NCBI GenBank assembly: GCA_018894105.1
Contig: CM032122.1
Span: 39,959,404 to 40,023,403 of the forward strand
Length of the DNA: 64,000 nucleotides
Reading direction: 5' to 3'
From: Jacaranda mimosifolia
Lineage: Eukaryota > Streptophyta > Magnoliopsida > Lamiales > Bignoniaceae
Shown one piece after another: positions 42,578-54,818 of this stretch. The notes below the pieces were generated by a model, which was given only the letters and a program-made list of their open reading frames with translations, did no database searches and was not told the origin of the DNA. A program made the position numbers and the translations under genes. The stretch's first letter is position 1. Each line of letters starts with the position of its first letter.

Positions 42578-45500
42578 TGGATTGGTGAAAGTGCTTGTCA
42601 AAACACAAACCACATGTTAGGTGTGTGGTTAAGTCTGAAATTAATGAAATACCATGTTAAAATAGAAAAATCGAATTGTTTACGTGTAGTTTACTCCTAT
42701 ATATATAATGGGTAGTTATTTAAAATAGTTTGCTTTGCTATAGTTTGATATATATAGTTAATTTCTTGAATTAATAATACTTCATTTTTCTTTTGATGAT
42801 AATGAGTTTATGGCAAGGAAAGAAGATTTTGTGTGGCTTCACATTCCAATTTGGTAGTGTTCAAATTCAATATTTTGATGTTCTAAATGTGAATCCCATG
42901 AAAAGTGTGGATATTTATGGGTAAATTGTAAAAATAGGATCATAATTATGATCAACTTGCAATATACAACGGAATTTGAAGAGGTATTGAAATAGGATTT
43001 GAACTCATTAAAAAAAAAAAAAAAAAGGACAGTTGTCACCGGAAAACACAATCAACATAGGTGATTACTTGTGTGGCGCTTACATGCATGGCTCCTGCGC
43101 ACTAGTATTCCACGCATTGCAATCGCTGGTGCTAACTATGTTTTCCAGTGACAGCTATCTTTTCTTTTTTTATTTTTAATGAATTTTGGTCTTACTTTAA
43201 TATCACCCCAAATTTCAGTCCTAAAACACGAAACAACCATAGCTACGGTCCTGATTTTGCAACTTTTTCAATATTTATTTACTTTCTAACAATTTATGTA
43301 ACATTGACAACTTGTTCATTGGACATTAACAATTTAGTGATTGTAGATTGCAATGGTTATCCTAACATATTTATTAAAAAGCATATTAAAATATGGCGTG
43401 TAGTCCAATAACATGAAGTTTAAAGTTGAAAATTTGAGAACCTAACGAATTTCTTTTGCGTGCGTATATATAAATTAATAAGCATATATATTAACAATGG
43501 AAAAAAGTCTTTGAAAGAAGTACATACAACCAAGGAGTGCAGTACCCCATTAACAAATGACTACAAAGATTAACTAGAAGATAACGGAAAGAACTACCCC
43601 TACCTTTTGATTGTGCCCCTTAGGGCATAATGGAACACAGGGGCACAACACTTTTTTTTTTTTCTTTTTCCCCTTCAAATTTAATTGGCCAGGGAATCAT
43701 CTTCAATTTGATTTGAGTATCCCACAGCCTCAAACTCACCCTCGATCTGGGTTGAGGATTACTGCAACTAAAGTAGCTTCGGCCTCCAAGTCACCCCTAT
43801 TAGAATTACAGACCCGCGCAACTAGGCTCGATGACATAGGGCCACAACACTTGGTATATATAAAGGACTTTAAGATGTAACAGTAACAAATAGGCACTAG
43901 AGAGGATATATAGAAGTTAGGAATTAGTATATTATAATATTTTGTTTGTTAAAGCGCAGCAAATTAATTATACATTTGTAATTTTTTTTTTTGTAATTAC
44001 TTTAACTAAACAATTAAATCATTCATTACGGAATTTATTCTATTATAGTTTATCGGATTAGTAATCGTGTATAAAAAGGCGTAGGGGGCACGTAGGAGAA
44101 ATACAAACATTTAAGTAACAAATTTCTTAAATAAAGTAACAAAGAAAGTTGCTCAGTAAAATTGTCACTAATTAATGGAAAAAAATTTATTATTTGTACC
44201 AAGTATTTTCACATTATAGATAAGAATGTTTGTTATTGATAAGATTGGTGCCACATTATAGATAAGAGTAACATAATGTTACTACTAAATATATTAAATG
44301 TCTGGGACATTGTTGATTATTTTACTAATTGCCAGTGGATACGAGGCCAGGCAGCTGATTGGAGGGGGCAGTTTTTGCTCCCTCCAGATTTTTTTTAATT
44401 TTTTTAATTATACATATATATTGCTAATATTGCAAGTTTGAAAATTTTTTACTATTTGGATTTGTTGGTTACTTCAATAGGGTAATTTTTTTTGCTTATT
44501 ATTTTATATATTATGTATTAGATTATGGTTTAATAATGTTGTATTTATATTGAATTATGTGTTAGATTTTGTTAATTTTTACATTTTGTGAATTATATGT
44601 TCGATTAGAATTTGAGTTATATGTTGGATTTATATTAAATTATATGTTGGTTTATACTAAGATGTATGTTTGATTATATTGAATTTATATTTTGTAAATT
44701 ATGCGTTAGATTAAGTTGAGTTAATCTAGTGGATTTATATTAATTATATATTAGTTTATTATATCGAATGTGTGATAGTTTAGTTTGTATTTCTGTTACT
44801 CATGATCCTAATTTTATTTTTGTTGTAATATTACACATTTGGATAACATTGGCCAACTTTCTTTACTTATATCTTTTATAATTTTTTATCTTTAATTATT
44901 CTGATTTTGTTTTTATTTTCTTATATTGCAGGTTTGAATATGTTGAAATGTTGGAATTTTGTATAAATCTATCTATATATATATATATTGTAGTTTGTAC
45001 TTATATTATATGTTTATTGTAATATAAATTCTACTTTTAGATTTATAATATTAATTTGATTCTTGTTAAAGAGAATGATTTTTTCAAGAGTTTGTTGTAT
45101 TTGTTGAGTTTAATATATTTATTTGATTTGAATTATTATTATTTGGGCATTGCAATTTAGAATGGGGATGCATAATTTTTTTGTTAATTATAGGTACCAA
45201 TTTGGTATATAGGATACATAATTTTTTTATTTTTTTTTTTAAAATATTCGTCCCAAATTTTTTTAAACAAATTGCAATTTTGTGACGGATATGTAGTAGA
45301 TATTTTGATATGTAAGTTGTAAAGTATATATTAATTTACCTTTAAATATTAAAAATATAAAAATTTATTATGGGTACTCATTTCTCCTTCTCATAGGTAA
45401 TTGGCTCACTATCTCATATCCAATAAAAAATGAATAAATTTACCCATCGTTGAGTTATCCATTGTCACCCAACTGCTAGGTACTCTATATAACCACCACC

Positions 45501-45598
45501 ACCAAGCCTGGCAGCCAACCATTGCCAGCGGCCGGATCTGGCTGCCATGGCCAGGGCGCGCTAACCTGGCTGGGGAGGGGGACGCAGTGGGAAAGGGT

Positions 45599-45621
45599 GG
45601 GGGGGGGGGGGGGGGGGGGGG
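45599..45621 (+). repeat. 23-base G homopolymer
   Basis: An uninterrupted run of G follows GGGAAAGGGT. It lies in a GC-rich ~150-bp stretch that contains GCCATGGCC and is followed by GGAAGAAGAAGATCG-type sequence, both reminiscent of the foldback arms at 49.0-50.66 kb. Confidence 0.9.
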
Positions 45622-46589
45622 CACTTCTGGAAGAAGAAGATCGTTCTTCTTCTTTTTTTTTTGCCCCCTAAAATTTGAATTTATTTGTTTTTTTTAATAG
45701 ATAGAGTAAATTAAAGATTTTAAATATGTACGTGTATATATATATAAATATTTTAAAAAATAATATTTTTTTATAGATAGAATTTTGGGGCATTTTTATA
45801 AACTTAATTATTAAAGGAGGTCAATTTTGTCATTTTCATTTTTTATTTTTTGATTTTTTTTAAAAGATAGGGATAAAATTGTTATTTTACCAACTTCGTC
45901 AACTTTATTGATGGATAGTTTACATTAGAGAGTATTTGTATTTTTTTTATAATTATGAATATTTTTTATAAATAAGCCAAATTCCAAGTGGTGTAGGTGT
46001 TTTAAATTATTAAAGGGTATGGTTTAATTTTTATTTTTATTAATTTAATTATGGTGGAGGTGGTTTTTAAGAGAACCATAATTTTTTAATTTATGGTGAT
46101 TTTATGGTGAAAATTAAATCATTTAAAGAACAAAATTTGCATAACAAGAATGTAATTCTCTGATGATTTTTATGCATAGGCATAAAATTTTAATTATGAT
46201 ATAATATTTCTGACTACATGATTATTATATATTATTTTTAAAAAGTATCTAACCAAATTTATTTAAAACATCTTATAAAATATTTTCGAAATTTGTATAT
46301 GGTGTATATATTACAGGCAAGTTTAGTTGTTTTTTAAATTTATCTCATGATTAGTTATCTCATGAAAAGGTATCTCATCAGAATGTGAGATAATTTATAA
46401 CATGGGTGGAGGTGGGATTAATAATATCACATGTTAAATTTATATATATGAGGCTAATGATAAATCACGAATATGTGTGTATAATTACACAAACCAAACC
46501 TTGAATTGAAAAAGATGATTTTCTGTAATATCATATAATCCCACCAACCAAATTTGCCCCACGTCTTCATAATTAACCAAATTCAATTT

Positions 46590-48464
46590 TCAGATATAGA
46601 GCTCTGAAGGCAGTCGTGGAGTAATCTCCACTTCCAACGGATTAGCCCTGGGCATCGTAATCGCAATCCCTTCAGCCATATCCACCGGCTGGTCTCCCGG
46701 CGGAGCAAAATCAAAACCCTGAACCAAACGAGCGATGGTCAAGTTAGTGACCAGCATGGCAAATGTTGCTCCAGGGCAAGATCTCCTGCCTGCCCCGAAT
46801 GGGGCGAACTCAAATTGCTTCCCCAGGACATCTATTTGTGCGTGGCTTCTCAAGAATCTTTCCGGCAGAAACTTATCGGGCTCCGGCCAAAACCGAGGGT
46901 CCCGGTGCAGTTTCAGCAGATTTACGAATAACAGTGTGCCTTTGGGAATGAGATAGCCGCTGAGCCGGCAGTCTTCCGTCGCCTCGTGGGGTATTGATAA
47001 GGGCAGGGGTGGATACATGCGCAGGGTTTCTTTGATAATGGCCTGGAGATAGGGTAAATCTTTGAAGTCGGATTCTTGGACCCATCTTTGCTTGCCTATT
47101 TTCTCGTCTATCTCTTGTTGGGCTCTCTTCATGACTTCTTTGTGGTTTACTAGGAGGGATAAGAGCCATGTCAAGTAGACAGATGTGGTATCAAATCCCC
47201 CTAAGATAACATTCTGCATGATCGAATCATACAAGTTAGAGAATGAATGTACGTACATATATATGTGTACAAGTTTGTACACTATCGAGTGGGAAGTACA
47301 AACTTGCACTCCAGTTCAAATAAACTGACCTTTAACATATAAGATTAGAGAGTGTTTGGATGAGTTTATAAGCCACTTAAACTAAGTTTAAAAGTCTACA
47401 AGATTTTAGAAAATGTTTGATGTTAAGATGTTAAGATCTTATAAATTAAATTCCAAAACCATCCAGCCAAACTCCTCCTTATTGGAAGACTTCGGATTGT
47501 GTGTGTGTGTATGTAAACTCACCACAACTGTTGCTTTTATAATTGTTCGTTTTGGGGGAGTATTAGTATTAATGTCCATGAACTTGTCGTCAGTGGTGGA
47601 AAGCATCACATCTATGAAGTCTTGCTCCTCTGATCCCACTTGATCATCTTTCGCTCTTTTCTCAATATGTTCATCAATCCACCTCTCAATGATCCCATCC
47701 AATTCTTTCGAAACCCTTTTCATGCTCTTAATATGCCCTTGAGGATCCATCCATCTCAACAATGGAATTGGGATCACATCAGCCAGCACAAACTCCCCCG
47801 CCAAGTACGTGAACTCCCTTATAAGTTTTCTAAAACTTTCTACTTCCCTACCTTCATCACCGTTCCTGTGATGACCATTCCCATATCTTTTCCCAGCAAT
47901 CGTCTTCACGATTATATTCAACGCAACTTTTTCAATCCAACGGCTGATCACTACTTTCGGTGATGAAGATATTTCCTCTTTCAGTTCTCTTATGCTCATG
48001 GAGATCTCTGATACTCGGAGGTTCCTCATTGCCTCGAGCCTCGGGGCTGAAAGCACTTCCAGTGAAACAAACTTTCTCATTTCACGCCAATATGGGCCGT
48101 TGGCGAAGCCAAACGATGCATGGTCGTAGACAAGATGCTTGCCGGAACTGGTTCTAGGTCTATTGGCCAAGGACTTGTCGTTGGTGGTGAAGCATTCCAG
48201 GACGGCTTCGCGGCTGCTGACGACGACGGCCCGTTGCATGCCGAACCAGAGAGTGAAGATGGGGCCATATTTATCAGCCAGCTTGCCTAGAGTGCGAGCA
48301 ATATGGTTTTGGCCACCAAGAAAAGGAAGGTGACCTATGATGGGCCAAGCACCAAGGGGCTCTGGGGGAGAATTGGCCTTATTATTATGAGGATATTTTC
48401 TCCAAAAATTGAGCAGCAAGGCAATGAAAAGGATCCCTGCAGCAGCTATTACTATTGCTCCCAT
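46590..48464 (-). CDS. Cytochrome P450, CYP82-type, tandem copy B
   Basis: Same architecture as copy A: exons 48464-47523 and 47213-46590 (942 and 624 nt, identical lengths), 309-bp intron at the same position, 521 residues. Membrane anchor MGAIVIAAAGILFIALLL, hinge SPPEPLGAWPIIGHL, I-helix GGFDTT, ETLR, PERF, haem loop FGAGRRSCPG and end PRLPSELYI are all intact. By eye, exon 2 differs from copy A at 21 of 207 residues and the last ~170 residues of exon 1 at only about 5. Differences fall in likely substrate-contact segments: SSGKHLVYDH versus SVGKHLGHDH, GGFDTTSV versus GGFDTTAI, PLSIPHE versus PISLPHE. It is probably a functional duplicate with altered specificity. Substrate unknown. Confidence 0.94.
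47352..47473. mobile_element. Small MITE-like insert in the intron of P450 copy B
   Basis: Shorter relative of the insert in copy A, from GTGTTTGGATGAGTTTATAAG to CCATCCAGCCAAACTCCT. Copy B lacks about 30 bp of its interior. Confidence 0.55.
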
Positions 48465-48570
48465 TATTATTGTATTATATTTTTTGTATATAGAAGAGAG
48501 ATCACGATAAACAGTGGTGACTGGTGATCAGATTTCTTCAGTAGTGTTGACGAAAACCAAGGCAAATGCC

Positions 48571-48582
48571 AAATATTTATAT
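48571..48582 (-). promoter_or_regulatory. TATA box of P450 copy B
   Basis: The minus strand reads CCAATATAAATATTTGG about 107 bp upstream of the ATG, so the 5' UTR is probably about 75 nt. Confidence 0.65.
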
Positions 48583-48997
48583 TGGATTGTTGAACCAGCT
48601 GCTTGTCAAAACACAAACCACATATACATCTTGGGGTTAGGTGGGTCGTGAGGTTAAGATTGAAATGAATGAAAAGTCATTAATGTTGTCATAAGGGATT
48701 TTCTATCATCCTAATTGTTCGTTTTTATTTATGTCACGTAGACATTTTGTAATAGTTGAATTTATTTATTAATTAAAATAAAAATTAAAAAATAGAAATA
48801 AAATTTAAATCTGTCTTTCTGATAATATAATTTTAATTTATGTCCTCGATAAAATTAAAACAAATATATTTAAAATAATTTAATAAATTTATTTGATGAC
48901 TAAATACAAATTAAATAAAAATAAAAATAAAATTTTAAAGTTATCATTTTTTAATGATATAATTTAATAATTTTAAATATATACTTAATAAGATCAA

Positions 48998-49793
48998 ATT
49001 AACAAACATATGTAAAATGATTGAACTAATTTTATATATTAACTAAAAATAAAATAAACAAAAGTTCAAAAACAAAAATAACAAAACCAAAAAGAAGAAA
49101 AATCTTCTTCTTCTTTCCCAAAACCGCCCCCCACCCACACACACACCACCCAAGCCCCGCCGTGCTCCTTCCCCGGCCATAGTCGGGCTGGCCATGGCCA
49201 GCGGCCAGCAACCGGGACAGTCTGGCCATGGCGGATTCGGCCGTCCGGCCATGGCCGCCGGATTTTGGTGGATGGAGTATGTATATCTATATATATGTAT
49301 GTATTTTTTTTTATTTTTTTTTTGGTGGGGGGAGTGGGATATGGATGTATGTATATATGTGTGTGTTTCTGATACACGTGTGTATATATACACATATATA
49401 AATATTTATAATATTTTGAATACATATTTAAAAAAAGATTGTTGTGTTATTTAATATTTATTTTTTAATTAGGATTACTTTTCTATTAATTTTTAAGAAC
49501 AGTTCATAATTGTAAGTTTTAGAATTACTATAATTTAGTTGATTAATATGTGGGTACTAAAATATAAATAAAAAATACTATCATAACATATGAGAGAGAT
49601 TAAATAAAATTATATATTGAATAAATGATCAAATAAATAAAAATAATAATATTTAGGATATTTAATCTAAAAAAGGGTAATTGTTTAAGTTTTGTTTTTT
49701 TTTTTCTCTATCAAAAATAAAGGAACATTTGGTACAATATAAAATAATTACATGATAATAAATAAAACAAATTGAATATGACTATAAAATATC
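48998..49793 (+). repeat. Left arm of foldback
   Basis: Contains the GC-rich core at about 49117-49270, with three GGCCATGGCC palindromes or near-palindromes, inside otherwise AT-rich sequence. Confidence 0.88.
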
Positions 49794-49866
49794 GCTTGTC
49801 CATTGTCATAAAACCTCGGCATAATTAATGCACTAAGAAAAGTTGGCAATAGCACTGTTTGTTTGG

Positions 49867-50656
49867 GGGATTTTCTATAATCCTATCCAATTTATTTTAT
49901 TTATTATCATATAATCAGTTTATATTGTGTCAAGTGTCTCTTTATTTTGATGGGAAAAAAAATAAAGCAAAACTTAAACTATTAGTCCTTTTTAGACATT
50001 CTTTTCTTATTTATTTGATCATTTATTTAATATATAATTTTACTTAATCTCTCCCATATTTTATGATAATATTTTTTATTTACATTTTAGCATCCACCTA
50101 TTAATCAACTAAATTATAGTAATCCTAAAACTTAAAATTACAAATTGTTCTTAAAATGAACAGAAAAATAAATCCTTATTAAAAAATTTTAAAAATAATT
50201 AATAATTAAAAATTAAATAACACAACAATCCTCTTTCAAATATGTATTCAAAATATTATAAATATTTATATGTGTATATATGTATACATGTGTATTAGAG
50301 ATACAAATATATACATACATCTATATCCCATTTTTTCCATAAAAAATAAAAAATAAATTACATACATATATATAGATACATACATACCCACCCACCCACC
50401 AAAATTCGACGGCCATGGCCGAGCTGGCCAGATTCCGCCAACCTGACCAGGCGGCTGCTGGCTTTGGTCAGCTCGACTACGGCCGGGGAAGGGGCTGGCT
50501 GGCCAGGTAGTTTGGGGGGTGGGGTTGTGGGGTAGGAAGAAGAAGATTTTTCTTCTTTTAGTCTTGTTTTTGTTATTTTATTTGTTATTTATTTTATTTT
50601 TAATTAATATATATAAAATTGATTCAATTATTTTACATATATTTGTTATCCAAATA
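49867..50656 (-). repeat. Right arm of foldback
   Basis: Inverted counterpart of the left arm. Its GC-rich core is at about 50388-50530 and includes CGGCCATGGCCG and GGCCGGGGAAGG. Confidence 0.88.
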
Positions 50657-51174
50657 CTGGTCGTCCATTTGGTAGAATCCATTCTTTGTAAAAGAAAGCT
50701 ATCCAATAACCAAGTAACACATTCTTTTATACTAACCAACTGCCAAATAATGGCATTCTTTTTTTGGATTCTACATATAGTTTACACTATCTTATAAATT
50801 ATTTAATAATTGTAAAAGAATGTCACTATTTTACACTAATTAAATGCCACCAATAACTTTATTTTAATATATGCAAATTATATTTAGAATTCATTCTTTA
50901 CATATTGGTCTTTCATCACCATATATTTTTTTACAACTATCACTATAGTGGCATTCTTTTCAATAAATTCGAAAAATTTAAATAATTTGTTACCGTTATA
51001 TGTCAAAGTATACTAAATGAACACGAGCTGGTATACCATATGGTTCAACTAGATTTTGTATTTTCCTTTTTCACCCGTTTTAACAATTTATTTGTTATTT
51101 TTTTAATTCTTTTCTTTTTATTTTTGGTAATTATTTATACCAAAATTAATTTTTCTAGACCCAAAAAATTATAA

Positions 51175-51609
51175 GGCCCGTTTGGTTTTATTTCCAAAGC
51201 CATTTTTAGTTTCTAGACTTTTTTAAAAGTTGAAAAGTTAGTTATAAATTTGAAATGGAAATGGAAATGGAAATGGAAATGAAAATGTGTTTGGATGATT
51301 GGTTACAAAATAATGATTGAATATGTATAGAATTGAAAAGATGGTTGATTTATATTTTTTTATATTTAAAAAGAATTATTTTTTAAAAATATAAGTATAT
51401 TTTATTAATTTTGAAATAATTATTGATACTTTATATCAAATCAAATTTGAATTTGATTGATGTGATAATAAGATGATGTAGTAGATTTAGAAAGAGTTTT
51501 AAAATGAAAATAGGAATAATTTGAGTGAAAATAGAAAAAAAGTAATGATTTTTAATTTTTATTTTCGGATAAAAACGAAAAGAAGCTATGGAAATAAAAC
51601 CAAACAGGC
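51175..51609. mobile_element. MITE, family B, with ~30-bp terminal inverted repeats
   Basis: Left GGCCCGTTTGGTTTTATTTCC; the right end reverse-complemented is GCCTGTTTGGTTTTATTTCC, and the match continues some way inward on both sides. The interior is AT-rich with a short (GGAAAT)n tract at about 51253-51285. No ORF. Confidence 0.8.
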
Positions 51610-52257
51610 TGCTAGTAACCTGCCTACCTTTAGCAATCCAGTAAAAATTTCCACACGGTCCGCCCATCTACAAGACCCATGAGGCCATGAAGAGCTTGCA
51701 AGGAATAAGACTTTTAAGAACTTGTACATAAGAGTTGGATTTTTTGTTGATGATTGATTCATGTGATAGATTGATCAAAATCATGAAATTATTGATTCAC
51801 ATGATGGATTGGAGTGTTTGGATGATGTTGTATGTGGCTCCTTGATTGATGAATAGAAAGCATGCTAATATGTGTTTTAAGTGTTGATTCATATGATTAG
51901 TATGTTTTAATTCATAACTATTAATGTCAAATGTTGATTTTGCATTAATTGATGTTATATGTTGATATAGCATGTTGATGAATGGCTAAAATAGTTTTTG
52001 TCATTTTTTGATCCAATGTGATTGGAGTTTTGTCGGAGATTTTTGAAGAATACAATTCTTACTTGAACTTGATTTTTAAAGCTTGATTGAGTAATTAAAT
52101 TTCCTATTTTAAAATGTGTTTTAGATCTGAAAATCGACCCATAATGTGTGATTTAATGTTTAGAATGAATTCTAGCATTTTTGGTGCACAAAAGTTGAGC
52201 TAAAAATGGCCTAGCTTGTCTTTGATCCAAAATAGGGACTGCTGTTGGCTTAGCTAT

Positions 52258-52726
52258 GGTCTTATTTGTTTATAAACTTCCAAAATATTTTTTAATTTTT
52301 AAAATTTAAATAAATAAATTATCACATTTCTCAATATCACTTCTCAAAACACACAAAATAAACCCCAAGATATCCTTAAAAATTCAACCTAAAATTCATT
52401 CCCCAGTACCCTATCATAAATTCATTTTTTACAAATATATACATACACCAATCACACAATTTATATATACACATTTATAAATAATATCAAAATATCTATT
52501 TTATCCCAAAGATCCAACAAAAAAGTGAGTGATTTGACATTTACAGAAAAAATTGTCCATACCCAAAAACACTACCAAACAAACAATTTTCTCTCAAAAC
52601 ATACTGAACATATCACTCAAAATACAAACAAACAATCAACCATCGCATTTACCAACCCCACTTTCCAGAATCTATTCTCCCAAAATATTTTGACAAAACA
52701 TCCCAAAATATAAAACAAACAAGCCC
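52258..52726 (-). mobile_element. Tourist-like MITE, family A, copy 2
   Basis: 469 bp flanked by TAT on both sides (52255-52257, 52727-52729). Reverse-complemented it begins GGGCTTGTTTGTTTTATATT and aligns with 3664-4102 through CAAAATATTTTGGGAGAAT and ACTTTTTTGTTGG. The 3-bp target duplication fits PIF/Harbinger (Tourist) elements. Confidence 0.82.
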
Positions 52727-54207
52727 TATGCATATCCGATAAATTTTGGATTTAGTTTTCTGAAATAGACAGACGAAACAAAGCTCAAACTGCAAAATAG
52801 GTCCATCCCAGTTCGATTGAAATGCATGTTTGCTTGCCTAGCCCATGGGCAATTGCATTGCATGCTAGCGGACATGTCTAATGTCTCAATCTTTATTATA
52901 AATGATGTCGTAAGAAATGACAAATAATATATTTATCAATAATCGAGAGGTCGACCAGAGATATGACTCGGTGAGTATTTAATGGGCACGCTGGTAGAAA
53001 TAAGTATGGGTCTAGAGGTCGGAAGGTAGGAATGTATAGGTATATATCATATGTGAGTAATTGATCATTCGGGTAATAAATGATGGGGTATTTATAGTTG
53101 ATTATGTGACTAGTTCATGACTGTTTGACAAGCATAGATATCATCTTTTACATACATGTGGGGTATGGGGGGTCGAGATCGCCCCATCCCATGGGTACGG
53201 GTTGGACGGTCGGGTCAATCCATTTTAAAAAAAATTAAAAAAAATTGCTAATCATCGAGCATATTTGTGTTTTTAGTTAAATATGAGGGTGTGTAAGTTT
53301 TTTTAGATTTTCTTTCCTTATCAATAAAAATTTTGTTAAAAAATATTTTGGTGATGTAAAGGCAATCTACTTTAATAAAAGCTTCCTTGATTGCTTCGAC
53401 TTCAGCTTTTGGTTGTCATTTTCTACATTAATTGGTATTTTCTTGAACTTACTATTGTGGTTGTCATGTTTCCACGTTTGATTGCAGCATCAGTATTCAC
53501 GTGAAATCAATTTTTAGAAGGACTTCACTTCAATTCAATGCATTGAAGGCACTGTTTGGTTTCATTTTGCATTGTCCTTTTTTTTTATTTTCTACTATTT
53601 TAAAAATAAAATAAATCACTTTCTACATATTTTTATCTAATATTATTTTAATTTTATTTTCAAAACATATTTTTCAATAATTTAAATATCTTCTATCTTT
53701 CTATTCTATTATTTACCTCTCTCCACCTAAACCTAATAAATCCAACATAATAATTATTTTTCCAACAATTCATCCAAATACAAATTTATTTTCAACTTAA
53801 TTTTGGTTAGATACATTAGCTATAGAATGTAGGGATGACAAAGAAACTTCTATCGGGCCTAATTTTATTTCATCCAAAATTAACTAAAAAAGTGAAAATA
53901 TGAGATCAAAAGGCCTAAGCTTCTCGATTTTCTTTATATATTTTTCCTTATTTAAGAAGAATGCGATTTCGTGCTAAAACAAAAAATATGTTTTACGTAA
54001 TATATTGTCATATTCTAACTTATTCATGTCAAACTAAAAAATTATATCACATCAATATCGATACAAATTTTTTAATATATTTTTTATTTTATTTTCTATA
54101 TATTTTATTTCATGAATATATGATATGTATTCGAATATTCCTTATAAAAATAATTAATTAAAAATTAAATGCATTTAACATAAATACAATAAATTAAAAT
54201 AAAAAAT

Positions 54208-54429
54208 CTAACGTACAACAATATAATTCAAGTACATAATTTTCTCCTGTTCTCGTACGACTGGTGGGCAATGCGTGACCACCACCCACAGAGCGCCAAC
54301 CTTCTTGCCCCAGTCACCGATTTTCCTTATTTTCAGCAGACAAGGAACGCCAGCCCTTACTGTATCTATTGGAATGACATGGCTATCGCCAGGATTGATT
54401 GTGTTTTCATTTTTATTTTTTGTTTTCAT
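54208..54429 (-). other. Unrecognised 73-codon open frame in a GC-balanced island
   Basis: About 54235-54410 is GC-balanced within very AT-rich DNA. The minus strand is open with a protein-like composition (GDSHVIPIDTVRAGVPCLLK, GDWGKKVGALWVV). I do not recognise it. It could be a captured gene fragment or chance. No splice partners or promoter are apparent. Confidence 0.25.
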
Positions 54430-54507
54430 TAATTTAGAATATATTTTTATTTTATTATTATTTTATGTGTAAAAATAAAAATATGATTGGATAAGAATTG
54501 TAAATAT

Positions 54508-54818
54508 TTTGTTTGGTTATATGTTTTTTGTGTGTTTTGGGATAATGAATTATTGAAGAATGTGAAAGTTATTTTTTGGTATGTTTGTTTATGTTTTGAG
54601 GGAGACATTTTTTACTGTAATAGTCAAATTAATATTTTTTTGTTGGGTTTTTGAGGTGAAAATGAAATTGAGTTATTATTTTAATGTTAGAATAATAATA
54701 AAATATAACATATATATATGTATATATTGGAAAATGTGTATTTTGGAGGAAAAATGAGGATATGTTTGGTTATGTTTTTCCAAAATAATATTATTTTGGA
54801 AAAATATAACCAAATAAA
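54508..54818 (+). mobile_element. Tourist-like MITE, family A, copy 3
   Basis: Left TTTGTTTGGTTATATG, right reverse-complement TTTATTTGGTTATATTTTTCC. The interior shares GGTATGTTTGTTTATGTTTTG and ATTATTTTAATGTTAGAATAAT with the copy at 58589-58933. A TAT precedes the left end; the right flank duplication is not clear. Confidence 0.68.

Larger units (their letters stand above)
42495..46589. other. Intergenic region between P450 copies A and B
   Basis: Promoter of copy A to about 42700 (duplicated upstream of copy B as CTTGTCAAAACACAAACCACAT). A mixed-composition island at about 43600-43870 is not recognised. AT-rich low-complexity DNA at about 44400-45300 includes irregular repeats of TTATATGTTGGATT-type words (44500-44780). 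A GC-rich stretch at about 45480-45640 includes a 23-G run. AT-rich DNA fills the rest. Confidence 0.6.
48998..50656. mobile_element. 1.66-kb foldback element (long inverted repeat)
   Basis: The left arm (about 48998-49793) and right arm (about 49867-50656) are inverted copies along their whole ~790 bp, separated by only ~73 bp. Anchors in order: outer ACAAACATATGTAAAATGATTG versus ACAAATATATGTAAAATAATTG; the internal pair AGAAGAAAAATCTTCTTCTTC; a GC-rich core with CTTCCCCGGCC.TAGTCG and GGCCATGGCCG; then ATTACTATAATTTAGTTGATTAATA; and near the loop ATGATAATAAATAAAA. Arms differ by scattered substitutions and small indels. No ORF. It is either a foldback/MITE-type element or an inverted duplication; a transcript through it would form a ~790-bp hairpin. 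It lies 0.5 kb upstream of P450 copy B. Confidence 0.9.

Noticed and set aside
49043..49425. Overlapping 116- and 119-codon minus-strand ORFs
   Set aside because: They fall in the GC-rich core of the foldback arm; low-complexity, and not maintained in the other arm.
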